The notes under the pieces were generated by a model that was not told the origin of the DNA, did not search any database, and saw only the letters and a list, made by a program, of their open reading frames with translations. The position numbers were made by a program, and so were the translations under genes. Positions 39,997-48,581 of a stretch of DNA of 64,000 nt are shown here, piece after piece (position 1 is the first letter of the stretch; each line of letters begins with the position of its first letter). This DNA comes from Denitratisoma oestradiolicum. GTDB lineage: Bacteria; Pseudomonadota; Gammaproteobacteria; Burkholderiales; Rhodocyclaceae. The DNA is taken from assembly GCF_902813185.1 (NCBI RefSeq), contig NZ_LR778301.1, forward strand, positions 558,001-622,000, written 5' to 3'.

Positions 39997-40685
39997 CATG
40001 CGATGGACAGTTCGGCGCGCAGGGTACCGATCACCGAATCGTAGCGGTGGGGGTCGCTGTCCCGGGCGGCGCCGAATACGGCGGAGCCGGCGACGAAGGT
40101 GTCGGCCCCGGCCCGGGCGATCTCGGCGATGTTGTCGGCTTTGACCCCACCGTCGATCTCCAGCAGGATCTTGCGGCCGCTCTGCTTCTCGTAGGCGTCT
40201 ATCCGTGCCCGGGCCTGACGCAGCTTGTCCAGGGTGCCGGGGATGAATTTCTGGCCGCCGAAGCCCGGGTTCACGCTCATCAGCAGCACCAGGTCCAGCT
40301 TGTCCATCACATGATCCATGTAGTGGAGCGGCGTGGCCGGGTTGAATACCAGGCCCGCCTGGCAACCGGAATCCCGGATCAGGCCCAGGCTGCGGTCGAT
40401 GTGCTCCGAGGCTTCCGGGTGGAAAGTGATGATGTTGGCACCGGCCTTGGCGAAGTCCGGCACGATGCGATCCACGGGCTTGACCATCAGGTGCACGTCG
40501 ATGGGGGCCTGGGTCAAGGGACGGATGGCTTCGCAGACCAGGGGGCCGATGGTCAGGTTGGGGACGTAGTGGTTGTCCATCACGTCGAAGTGGATCCAGT
40601 CGGCGCCGGCGGCGACGACGTTCTGCACTTCCTCGCCCAGTTTGGCGAAGTTGGCGGAGAGCAGGCTGGGAGCGATGCGGTACAT
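39996..40685 (-). CDS. rpe: Ribulose-phosphate 3-epimerase
   Basis: A 229-residue TIM-barrel enzyme interconverting ribulose 5-phosphate and xylulose 5-phosphate in the pentose phosphate pathway. It begins [20 protein letters not shown]. Metal and catalytic residues lie in [50 protein letters not shown] and [12 protein letters not shown]; the phosphate loop is [10 protein letters not shown]. First gene of the rpe-gph-trpE set; divergent from apaG with 84 bases between starts. Confidence 0.97.
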   Translation of the reverse strand: MYRIAPSLLSANFAKLGEEVQNVVAAGADWIHFDVMDNHYVPNLTIGPLVCEAIRPLTQAPIDVHLMVKPVDRIVPDFAKAGANIITFHPEASEHIDRSLGLIRDSGCQAGLVFNPATPLHYMDHVMDKLDLVLLMSVNPGFGGQKFIPGTLDKLRQARARIDAYEKQSGRKILLEIDGGVKADNIAEIARAGADTFVAGSAVFGAARDSDPHRYDSVIGTLRAELSIA

Positions 40686-40769
40686 GAAGGGACCCTCATT
40701 GACGAAGCCAGGATTTTACCGGCTCCCGTCCATTGCGGTCGGCGCGGTTTTCGTGTGCAATTGCGGACT

Positions 40770-41153
40770 ATGGCCGAATCCAAAAAATACGAAATCCAGG
40801 TGTCCGTCGCGACCCAGTACCTTCCGGATCAATCTGAACCGGAGAGTGGCCATTTCACCTTCGCCTACACCATCACCATCGCCAATACAGGCAGCGTGGC
40901 CGCCCAGCTCGTCTCCCGTCACTGGATCATCACCGATGCCGATGGTGATGTGGAGGAAGTGCGCGGTCTGGGAGTGGTGGGCCATCAGCCCCTGTTGCAA
41001 CCGGGCCAGCGCTTCGAGTACAGCAGCGGCTGTGTCCTCGAAACCCCGGTGGGGACCATGCGCGGCAGCTATCAGATGACCGCCGAGGACGGCACCCAGT
41101 TCGAGGCCACCATCGCCGAATTCGTGCTGTCCATGCCCCGCATGCTGCATTGA
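40770..41153 (+). CDS. apaG: ApaG (Co2+/Mg2+ efflux-associated) domain protein
   Basis: A 127-residue all-beta protein of the ApaG/DUF525 fold. The family core is visible as [60 protein letters not shown] and [12 protein letters not shown] 40770 gives the family-typical start [13 protein letters not shown]. ApaG is linked to divalent-metal tolerance in enterobacteria but its activity is not settled. It stands opposite rpe; a small unknown gene follows 102 bases later. Confidence 0.95.
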   Translation: MAESKKYEIQVSVATQYLPDQSEPESGHFTFAYTITIANTGSVAAQLVSRHWIITDADGDVEEVRGLGVVGHQPLLQPGQRFEYSSGCVLETPVGTMRGSYQMTAEDGTQFEATIAEFVLSMPRMLH

Positions 41154-41255
41154 TGGCATCCCTGTCTGGGACCGCATAATTGCTTCAAAACTTGATATTT
41201 CCTTTCGTTCGGCGCAGCATTTCCATCTAGACCAAATGGTTTTATAGGTGGCGAT

Positions 41256-41669
41256 ATGGGCCTCTTCAGTATTTTCAGCCGACGGGCGAAGCATGGGATG
41301 CCTGGCAGGGGGCGGGTCACCGTCATGTATGTCATGGCCAGCGAGCCACTGGCTCCGGACCATGCCCGGGAGCTTCATGATCGCATTGCCGCTGCCGCCC
41401 CCGAAAGTTTCGAGGTTTATAGCCCCAGTTCTTTTTTCGCTTATTTTACGGGTACAGCCGAGGGCGAACACCTTGCGCAGGACCTGGCGCAACAACTGCG
41501 GCAATATGCGCTGGAGCGCTCCATACACCCTTTTGGCATAGGTATCAGGCCGGGCCAGTGCATGGGGTCTTTTGCCAGCCATGGCCGCCTGAGCGCCCGC
41601 CTCACCAACGAAACCCTGGATGATGTGATCAACGCCGCAATCAAGGACGCGGCCGTCCAGAGGCCCTGA
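41256..41669 (+). CDS. Conserved-looking small protein of unknown function
   Basis: A 137-residue protein starting at ATG 41256 with a GGTGG box upstream. It is not recognised. Residues 1-20 are basic (MGLFSIFSRRAKHGMPGRGR). The rest looks like one alpha/beta domain: VTVMYVMASEPL, a helix with DHARELHDRIAAAA, FEVYSPSSFFAYFTG, a helix AQDLAQQLRQYALE, then SIHPFGIGIRPGQCMGSFAS and LDDVINAAIKDA. The last part loosely recalls nucleotidyl-cyclase-type ferredoxin folds but no catalytic set is present. Codon use matches neighbours, so I think it is real. Confidence 0.7.
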   Translation: MGLFSIFSRRAKHGMPGRGRVTVMYVMASEPLAPDHARELHDRIAAAAPESFEVYSPSSFFAYFTGTAEGEHLAQDLAQQLRQYALERSIHPFGIGIRPGQCMGSFASHGRLSARLTNETLDDVINAAIKDAAVQRP

Positions 41670-41704
41670 ATCGCCCCCCGGGGGGGTGAAAGGTGCGAGC
41701 CTTT

Positions 41705-41886
41705 CCATGGCCATCGAAAAGCAGTTTTTCCACCGGGCCGCCCTGACCGAAGGAAATCCCCGTGGGACAAGGAAAAGCGGCACGCGGCGCCAGCCGCAAC
41801 CCCTCGGTGACCACCACGGAGCGCCCCGTAATATCGAGCAAAGCGAACCATATCGAACCCCCCGGAGGGGGGCGAAGGGGGGCGCT
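41705..41886. repeat. Intergenic repeat, family R2, copy 2
   Basis: Second copy of the element at 39838-39996, in the same orientation, with an additional segment (GAAATCCCCGTGGGACA) inserted near 41753-41771. It fills the gap between the small gene and tldD, which converge here. It ends in a C/G hairpin, CCCCCCGGAGGGGGGC, that could act as a transcription stop. Confidence 0.75.
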
Positions 41887-43326
41887 TTACCCCGTGCCGC
41901 CCACCGTGAGTCCGTCCAGGCGCAGCGTGGGCTGCCCCACGCCCACCGGCACGCTCTGCCCATCCTTGCCGCAGGTGCCCACACCCGGGTCCAGGGCCAG
42001 ATCGTTGCCGATCATGGAGACCCGGGTCAGGGCGTCGGGGCCGTTGCCGATCAGGGTGGCGCCCTTGACCGGATAGGTGATCCGGCCATCCTCGATCATG
42101 TAGGCCTCGGCGGTGGAAAAGACGAACTTGCCGCTGGTGATATCCACCTGTCCGCCGCCGAAATTGACCGCATAGAGGCCATGCTTCACCGAGGCGATGA
42201 TCTCTTCCGGCGACTTGTCGCCGGCCAGCATGATGGTGTTGGTCATCCGGGGCAGGGGCAGGTGGGCGAAGGATTCCCGGCGACCATTGCCGGTGGGGGC
42301 CACGCCCATCAGGCGGGCATTGAGGCTGTCCTGGAGATAACCCTGGAGGATGCCGTCCTCGATCAGCACCGTGCGCCGGGTGGGATTGCCCTCGTCATCC
42401 ACCGAGAGGGAACCCCGGCGATCGGCCAGGGTGCCGTCGTCCACCACGGTGACGCCTTTTGCCGCCACCTGCTGGCCGACGCGGCCGGCAAAGGCCGAAC
42501 TGCCCTTGCGATTGAAGTCCCCTTCCAGTCCGTGGCCAATGGCCTCGTGAAGCAGGATGCCGGGCCAGCCGCTGCCCAGCACCACGGTCATGGTGCCGGC
42601 CGGGGCGGGACGGGCGGACAGATTCACACTGGCCTGATGGACGGCGCGGCGGGCGTAATCACGCAGCACCTCGTCGCTGAAATAGGTGTAATCGAAGCGG
42701 CCGCCGCCGCCGGAGGAGCCCTGCTCCCGCTTGCCTTTCTCTTCCATGATGACGCTGATGGACACCCGGACCAGGGGCCGCACGTCGGCCGCCAGATGGC
42801 CATCGGATCGGGCCACCAGGATCACCTCCCAACTGGCGGCCAGATGGGCCATCACCTGCTTGACCCGGGAATCCTCGGCCCGGGCGAAACCTTCCAGCCG
42901 CTCCAGCAGGCGAACCTTTTCGATATCGGAGAGGGACGCAATGGGGTCGTCGGCCAGATATAGGGCCGGGGTTTGCCGATGGCTCAGCAGGGGCGCCAGC
43001 TTCTCCGCGCCCGAGGCAGCGATGGCACGGGTGGCCCCGGCCGCCGCGTTGAGGGCCGGCAGACTGATTTCATCGGAATAGGCGAAGGCGGTTTTCTCCC
43101 CAGCCACGGCCCGCACTCCCACCCCCTGGTCGATGTTGAAGCTGCCGGACTTGACGATGCCTTCCTCCAGACTCCAGCCCTCGGAGCGGGCGTACTGAAA
43201 ATAAAGGTCGGCGTAATCGACCTTGTGACCGAAGAGTTGGCCGAAAACGGTCTCCAGCTTGCGGGGGCTCAGGTCGTAAGGCGCCAGCAGGCAGCGTTCA
43301 GCGGTAGCGTAGGGGGTGGCGGTCAT
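41887..43326 (-). CDS. tldD: Metalloprotease TldD
   Basis: TldD with TldE forms a heterodimeric zinc protease acting on unfolded or ribosomal-type peptides and on microcin/CcdA maturation in E. coli. The 479-residue protein has the HExxxH zinc motif in [15 protein letters not shown] and, before it, [20 protein letters not shown] and [32 protein letters not shown] and [19 protein letters not shown] follow. It ends a minus-strand series yhdP-nitrilase-EthD-tldD, with its ATG 1 base after the EthD-gene stop. The partner tldE is not in the window. Confidence 0.96.
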   Translation of the reverse strand: MTATPYATAERCLLAPYDLSPRKLETVFGQLFGHKVDYADLYFQYARSEGWSLEEGIVKSGSFNIDQGVGVRAVAGEKTAFAYSDEISLPALNAAAGATRAIAASGAEKLAPLLSHRQTPALYLADDPIASLSDIEKVRLLERLEGFARAEDSRVKQVMAHLAASWEVILVARSDGHLAADVRPLVRVSISVIMEEKGKREQGSSGGGGRFDYTYFSDEVLRDYARRAVHQASVNLSARPAPAGTMTVVLGSGWPGILLHEAIGHGLEGDFNRKGSSAFAGRVGQQVAAKGVTVVDDGTLADRRGSLSVDDEGNPTRRTVLIEDGILQGYLQDSLNARLMGVAPTGNGRRESFAHLPLPRMTNTIMLAGDKSPEEIIASVKHGLYAVNFGGGQVDITSGKFVFSTAEAYMIEDGRITYPVKGATLIGNGPDALTRVSMIGNDLALDPGVGTCGKDGQSVPVGVGQPTLRLDGLTVGGTG

Positions 43327-43327
43327 A

Positions 43328-43678
43328 TCAACAGTCGTTTAGCAGGGTCTTGGAGCAGCGTTCATCCACGGGAAACATGCGGGTACGGCTGCGGTCGAGA
43401 AAGTTTTCCTCGTCGGCCGCCAGTTCGGCAAACACATGGGGATCTTCAAAGCGGGCAAGGCCGGCTTCATAGGCCGCCCGGTCGGCGAACCAGAACTCGG
43501 TCAACGAATCGTACCCCAGAAGATCGGACTCCTCTTGGGGCAGGAAGTTGCGTCGGTAATCCAGCACTTCCGGCATCAACCGCAGAACCAGGGGGGCGTG
43601 CTGATTTTCGTAGTAGCTGATGAAGTCCTGGCGGGAGATTCCGGACTTGCGTTTGAGTAAGCCAATGGCCTTGAACAT
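43328..43678 (-). CDS. EthD-like dimeric alpha/beta-barrel domain protein
   Basis: A 116-residue protein. It begins [20 protein letters not shown], then [20 protein letters not shown], the N-terminal helix and strand pattern of EthD-type ferredoxin-like proteins, and includes the conserved 'YYE..HAP' histidine. Members act in degradation pathways or as small stress proteins; no substrate can be given. It lies 11 bases after the nitrilase gene and 1 base before tldD, so it is embedded in a co-transcribed set where most relatives have only nit and tldD. Confidence 0.82.
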   Translation of the reverse strand: MFKAIGLLKRKSGISRQDFISYYENQHAPLVLRLMPEVLDYRRNFLPQEESDLLGYDSLTEFWFADRAAYEAGLARFEDPHVFAELAADEENFLDRSRTRMFPVDERCSKTLLNDC

Positions 43679-43689
43679 TGTTAAGCCTC

Positions 43690-44487
43690 TTAATCGAGTT
43701 TGCGATGGGTCAGGGCCGGCAGGCTGGCGCGCACTTCTGCGATGCGGTTTGGGTCCAGTTCGGCCGTGATCACGCCTTCGCCCTTGTCCAGGCGGGCCAG
43801 CACTTCGCCCCAGGGATCCACAATCATACTGTTGCCGTGGGTCATGCGCCCATTGGGGTGGCGTCCTCCCTGGGCAGCGGCCAGGACGTAGCACTGGTTT
43901 TCCACGGCCCGGGCCCGCAACAACAGTTCCCAGTGAGCGCGGCCGGTGGTTTCGGTAAAGGCCGCCGGCACCACGATCAGGTCCAGCATGCCGAGGCGGC
44001 GATAGAGTTCCGGGAAGCGCAGGTCGTAGCAGATGGAAAGACCCATCCGCCCCAGCGGCGTGTCCACCGCCACCGGCTGACTGCCTGGCTCGATGGTGGC
44101 GGCTTCGTCATAAATCTCCTGGCCCTTGCGGAAACCGAACAGGTGGATCTTGTCGTAGCGGGCGACGCAATGGCCCAGGTCGTCATAGACCAGACTGCTG
44201 TTGCGCAGCTTGGCGGGGTCGTCGGCCATCAGGGGAATGGAGCCCGCCACCAGCCACAGGCCCAGGTCCCGTGCCGTGGTGGCGATGAATTCCTGGATTG
44301 GCCCCGCCCCTTGCCTTTCCCGGGCCGCCAGCCGGTCGGCATCGCTGGCGCCGATCAGCGGGAAATACTCCGGCAGCACCGCCAGCCGGGCGCCCTGGGT
44401 CGCCGCCTGTTCCAGCAGACGCCGGGCCGTCTGCAAATTCGGCCCCACCTCCGGCCCGGAAATCATCTGGATGGCCGCTATTTTCAT
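43690..44487 (-). CDS. Carbon-nitrogen hydrolase (Nit1-type amidase)
   Basis: A 265-residue nitrilase-superfamily amidase. The catalytic triad is readable: Glu in LAVLPEYFPL (near residue 41), Lys in ARYDKIHLFG (near 111) and Cys in GLSICYDLRFPELYR (near 147). These motifs fit the deaminated-glutathione amidase / omega-amidase branch found beside tldD in proteobacteria. Start ATG 44487 (MKIAAIQM) is clear; the longer frame lies in GC-rich repeat sequence. It is followed closely by the EthD-like gene. Confidence 0.92.
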   Translation of the reverse strand: MKIAAIQMISGPEVGPNLQTARRLLEQAATQGARLAVLPEYFPLIGASDADRLAARERQGAGPIQEFIATTARDLGLWLVAGSIPLMADDPAKLRNSSLVYDDLGHCVARYDKIHLFGFRKGQEIYDEAATIEPGSQPVAVDTPLGRMGLSICYDLRFPELYRRLGMLDLIVVPAAFTETTGRAHWELLLRARAVENQCYVLAAAQGGRHPNGRMTHGNSMIVDPWGEVLARLDKGEGVITAELDPNRIAEVRASLPALTHRKLD

Positions 44488-44489
44488 GA

Positions 44490-44640
44490 ACCCGCCCCCC
44501 GCCCCCCTTCCCGAGGAAGGGGGTGACGATGGTTCGCCGCTATGCGGCTCCATGTTGTTGGTTGCGCGGGCCTTGGGGCGGCCCGGCGGCCCGCGCCGGC
44601 TCCGCTCGATAGGGGCGGGGCTTTTCGTGGAAGCCAAGTA
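44490..44640. repeat. GC-rich intergenic segment between yhdP and the nitrilase gene
   Basis: Made of short G/C inverted repeats, for example CCCCCCTTCC/GGAAGGGGG near 44506-44523 and GGCGGCCCGG-type runs near 44575-44600. It ends CTCGATAGGGGCGGGGCTTT, which in reverse resembles the R1 tail AGCCCCGCC. No coding frame is supported. Probably a decayed member of the same repeat families. Confidence 0.5.
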
Positions 44641-44644
44641 TGGT

Positions 44645-47600
44645 TCATTGCCCTTCTTTCAACTTTGGTTCACCCACTTTTTCCACCTTGGGATCGGCCC
44701 AGGAGCCGGTGATGGCGTATTCGAAGGCGAAGACCTTGTCCAGGGGGCCGCCGAAGAGCTTGTTGGCGAGCCAGTAGGCGGCGCCGGTGGCCGGGTTGGC
44801 CAGGAGCACGCCGGTGGTGATGGTTTCTCCCAGGGCCGGTTGCACCCGCACCAGCAGATTCTGGGTCTCCTGGACCAGATTCACCCGGCCCTGCATGGCG
44901 ACCCGGGCCGAGGGACCGCGGATTTCCAGATCCTGGGTTTCCATCACCCCCTGGCTGACGCCGGCCTGGCCCTCGATGGCGTCGAAGGCGAAACCATCGC
45001 TGAAGACGTCGCGGAAGTCCAGGGTGATGCGCCGGGGCAGGGATTGCAGGCTGAGGATGCCCAGCAGGCGTCCGGCGCCGGGCTCCAGCTTGTTGAACTG
45101 GCCGTCCTGGGCCTTGACTCTGAGACCGCCTGAGAGGGAGGGGTAATCGATCGCGAAGGGGGGGCCGCTCCAGCTCAGGTTGCCCTCCAGATTGGCGCTG
45201 CCCCGGCGTACCGCATCGGGATAGCCGATGCGGTTGAGCAACTTTTCGACGCTCCTGGCCTTGAGCTTGAAGTCGAAGCGGGTGCTGGGCGCTTCGGCGC
45301 TGGTCCGCCAGCGGCCCTGGCCGCTCAGGTCGCCGTCTTCGCTGTGCAGGGACAGCCTGGTGTGCCAGTCGCCCCCCTTGTTTTCCGCATTGATCCGTAC
45401 CTCGCCCAGGTCCCGTTCGTGATGGACGAAATGGTCGAAACTCAGGTCCAGGTCCGGCAGCTCCCTGAGGCTGTCGGCCAGTTTGGCGGCGTCGTCCGTG
45501 GCGACCTTGCCGCTCATGGCCGCTGGCAGGCTGAAGTGGGCCAGGCGTCCGGAGAGCCGGCCGGCGCCTCCTTCCCGCCATTCCAGTCGGCCCTGCATTT
45601 CGCTGCTCTTCAGGTCGGCGCTCCATTGCCCGGCATGACGCTGACCGGTCAGGCGCAGTCCATGCACGATGCGCCCGAAGGCTACCAGTTCATCCACCCG
45701 CAGGTCGGCGCTGGTCAGATTCAGGCCGTTGCTGTCGCTCTTGCCCTGTGCGTTGGCGCTGGATGCTGGGCGCCAGAAATCCAGGTCGAAGCGGGGTAGC
45801 CCCACAGCCAGCAGGGTGCCGTGGTCGGGAAGCCGGGCGGGGATATCTCCGATCCTGATCAGGCCCCGTTCCACGGTGCTTATCCCGCCCTCGGTCCGGC
45901 GCTGCAATTGCATCTGCAAGGTCTTGCCCAGGCTCAGTTCGATCTGGTCCCTGCCCGGTGCCGGATGGTCGGAGGGAGAGACGGTCGATGCGGGTATCGG
46001 CTTGCGCTCGAACACCAGGGATCGGGCCTCGGTGGCCGGCTTGTTGAAGGGTTCCGGCAGGCTGGAGGTGAGGCCTTTCAGATCCGAGACCAGGCGTAGT
46101 TCCGCGCCCCGGCCCTTGATGCGTACCGTGCCCGTCCAGCGGGCGCCACCGGAGAGATGGTCCAGCAGGGGTTGGCCGGGGAACTGCTGGCGCAACTGGA
46201 CGCCATTGACATCGCCCCGGGCATCCACCGCCACCTGGCCGTCGTTGCCCGTAGCGATGTCGATGGTGGCGGGGCCACCCAGAATGCGGGCACGCAGGGC
46301 GCGGGCGGCAATGCCGTGGTGTGTGAATTCGAGTCGTCCCCGGACATCCTCCAGGGCCGGCATGGCCGGGTCGGGAAGCAGACGGTTGGCATCGAAACGA
46401 TAACCTCCCTGGACCTGGCTGGTGCTCAATTGACGCAAGGGCAGGGTGAGGTTCAGGTCCAGCTCTCCAGTGCCGGTGGCGGCCATATCGGCGGTGGCAT
46501 GCTCGATCCAGCCCGCCACGGGGCTGGACTCGATGAACTGGAGGAACTGGGAGGTGGCGCCCCTGGCCTGGCCCTTGATCACGAGCCGTTCCTCCGGGGC
46601 TGACAGATCGGCAATCTCGGCTTTCACGGACCCCAGGGCGGCACCCAGACTGCGGCCCTGGCTGGCCTCTATGTTCATCCGGACACCCTCGAACAGCAGG
46701 TTGCCGGTGATGTCGTCGATCTGGGGCCAGTCGGGGGCGTACTTCAGGCTGCCGCCATGGAACTTGCCCTGAATACGGAAGATGCCCCCGCCCTTGGCGA
46801 AGGGGAAATGATTCAGATCGCCCTTGAGCTTGAGGGTCGCCTCGCTGGCCCGGCCGCCGCGGAGCGCCTCCTTCAGCCACAGGGCCACGTCGGTGCTGAC
46901 TACCCGGGGCATGTAGCGCCATACCGCAGTGGCTTCGGCCCGGCTGAAACGGGCATCCAGGTCAATCTCCCCCAACTGCCCCGGTTTGTGCAGATAGCGC
47001 CCCGACACCTGGCCTTCCGCATCCCGGTTGCGCAGCTTGATCTGGCTGAGCTGAATCTCGGTATTGACCCCCTCGGCGCGCCAGCCGCCCCGGGCCTCAA
47101 GGGACTCCAGGGGGATGCGGGATTCGGCGAACACGCTCGGGAAGTCCAGGGCACCACCCTGGCTTCCCAGTTCGAAAATGCCGCTCTTCTCGTTGCCCTC
47201 GATGCGGCCCGAAATACCTTCCATGCCCGGTATGACTTCCTGGGCGGCCAGGGCCACGTTGGTGAAGCGGCCCTTGATGTTGAACTGCTCGAAGGCCTGC
47301 TGCCGACCATGCCAGTCCAGCTTGATCCCGCTGAAGTGCCCCCGGGGGGCGTAGGCGGTCAGGGAGGTTCTAAGCTTCGGCGGCAGTGGGAGGTAATCGG
47401 CCAGCCGTCCCAGTAGCCCCAGGTTCAACTCATTGGCGGTGAATGCCCCCTCCCTGGCTTGCCAGTCGAGGCGCAGGTCCGTGGCCGGCAGCTCAATGCC
47501 GTTGCGGGTCCGCAGAGCCAGCGCCCTGGTGCTCAGTTCGAAGCCATCGGCCAGCCGCCGGGCCGTGAACCGGCCGCTCAGTCTTTCCAATTCCAGCATC

Positions 47601-48508
47601 GGCAGGTTCGGCGCCAGCCGGGCCTCCACATCGGCCAGGGACACATCGGCGGTCAGGCCCACTGGCTGCGACTGCTCCCGATCCAGCCAGAGCCGCAAAC
47701 CACCCCGACCCCGGGGCAGTTCCAGGGGGTAATCCACCCAGGCCCGCCACGCCGCCAGATCGGTGTAGTCCAGTTCGGCATAAAGCTGGCCTTCCCAGTC
47801 CTCAAGCTGGCTCAGGCGTCGCCCTCGCAGATCGCCGCGGATATCCAGCCGGGCCGCCATGGCGCGGGGCGGTTCGGCGGTAAAGCCGAAACGGTGATGG
47901 CCCAGGTCGTTTTGCAGGTTCAGGTTCAGATTGTCCAGGGTCAGCAGGGGGGCACGGCGTTGTTCGTCATTCCAACTGACCCAGGCATGGCGCACCACGA
48001 TATGGTTCTGGGACAGCAGCCAGTCGCCCACGCCGCGCTCTTCGCGCTGGGTGGATACCGCCAGGCCAGCCACGAACAGCCGGCCGGTGGCATCCCGCCG
48101 CACATCCAGCCGGGGCGCCTCCAGTTCCAGGCGATGAAAGCGGGGCTCCAGCAACAGCAGGGAGGTCCAGCCCACCACGGCGTCCACCTGATCCAGTTCC
48201 AGCACCGGCCGGCCGGCTGGGTTCAGTATCCGCACCCCGTCCACATGGAAACGGGGGCGCAGCCATTCCCAGTCGGCGGCGAGGTGGGCGATGGTGACGG
48301 GTTGCCCCAGGGCGGCCGAGGCTTGTCGTTCCACCTCGCCCCGGTAGTCGGCGATCCGGGGCAGCACCAAAAAGTGCAGGGTCAGATAGATCAGGCTCCA
48401 GCCCAGGCAGAGCAGGCCCGCCAGCCAGAGGGCGATCCGCCTGCCGAGGCGCGGCCAGGGGGAGGGGTGCGGCAGGACAGCGGCGGCGCGGGGAGCGGCA
48501 GGGGGCAT
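44645..48508 (-). CDS. yhdP: YhdP-family AsmA-like envelope lipid-transport protein
   Basis: A very large inner-membrane-anchored protein; with ATG 48508 it has 1287 residues (E. coli YhdP 1266). One transmembrane helix lies near residues 23-48 (RRIALWLAGLLCLGWSLIYL). A long periplasmic beta-rich body follows, including the early signature HLAADWEWLRPRFHVDGVRI and a conserved C-terminal DUF3971/AsmA-like part (LNRIGYPDAVRRGSANLEG; DFRDVFSDGFAFDAIEGQ). YhdP, TamB and YdbH bridge inner and outer membranes for phospholipid transport in E. coli. It heads the minus-strand set leading to tldD and is divergent from glnE by 73 bases. Confidence 0.93.
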   Translation of the reverse strand: MPPAAPRAAAVLPHPSPWPRLGRRIALWLAGLLCLGWSLIYLTLHFLVLPRIADYRGEVERQASAALGQPVTIAHLAADWEWLRPRFHVDGVRILNPAGRPVLELDQVDAVVGWTSLLLLEPRFHRLELEAPRLDVRRDATGRLFVAGLAVSTQREERGVGDWLLSQNHIVVRHAWVSWNDEQRRAPLLTLDNLNLNLQNDLGHHRFGFTAEPPRAMAARLDIRGDLRGRRLSQLEDWEGQLYAELDYTDLAAWRAWVDYPLELPRGRGGLRLWLDREQSQPVGLTADVSLADVEARLAPNLPMLELERLSGRFTARRLADGFELSTRALALRTRNGIELPATDLRLDWQAREGAFTANELNLGLLGRLADYLPLPPKLRTSLTAYAPRGHFSGIKLDWHGRQQAFEQFNIKGRFTNVALAAQEVIPGMEGISGRIEGNEKSGIFELGSQGGALDFPSVFAESRIPLESLEARGGWRAEGVNTEIQLSQIKLRNRDAEGQVSGRYLHKPGQLGEIDLDARFSRAEATAVWRYMPRVVSTDVALWLKEALRGGRASEATLKLKGDLNHFPFAKGGGIFRIQGKFHGGSLKYAPDWPQIDDITGNLLFEGVRMNIEASQGRSLGAALGSVKAEIADLSAPEERLVIKGQARGATSQFLQFIESSPVAGWIEHATADMAATGTGELDLNLTLPLRQLSTSQVQGGYRFDANRLLPDPAMPALEDVRGRLEFTHHGIAARALRARILGGPATIDIATGNDGQVAVDARGDVNGVQLRQQFPGQPLLDHLSGGARWTGTVRIKGRGAELRLVSDLKGLTSSLPEPFNKPATEARSLVFERKPIPASTVSPSDHPAPGRDQIELSLGKTLQMQLQRRTEGGISTVERGLIRIGDIPARLPDHGTLLAVGLPRFDLDFWRPASSANAQGKSDSNGLNLTSADLRVDELVAFGRIVHGLRLTGQRHAGQWSADLKSSEMQGRLEWREGGAGRLSGRLAHFSLPAAMSGKVATDDAAKLADSLRELPDLDLSFDHFVHHERDLGEVRINAENKGGDWHTRLSLHSEDGDLSGQGRWRTSAEAPSTRFDFKLKARSVEKLLNRIGYPDAVRRGSANLEGNLSWSGPPFAIDYPSLSGGLRVKAQDGQFNKLEPGAGRLLGILSLQSLPRRITLDFRDVFSDGFAFDAIEGQAGVSQGVMETQDLEIRGPSARVAMQGRVNLVQETQNLLVRVQPALGETITTGVLLANPATGAAYWLANKLFGGPLDKVFAFEYAITGSWADPKVEKVGEPKLKEGQ

Positions 48509-48581
48509 GAAGGGTTGGGCAGGACGGGCGCCCGTTAGAATGGGTGGGAATTGAAAGCTTCCGGATTTTAACCGACCGATC

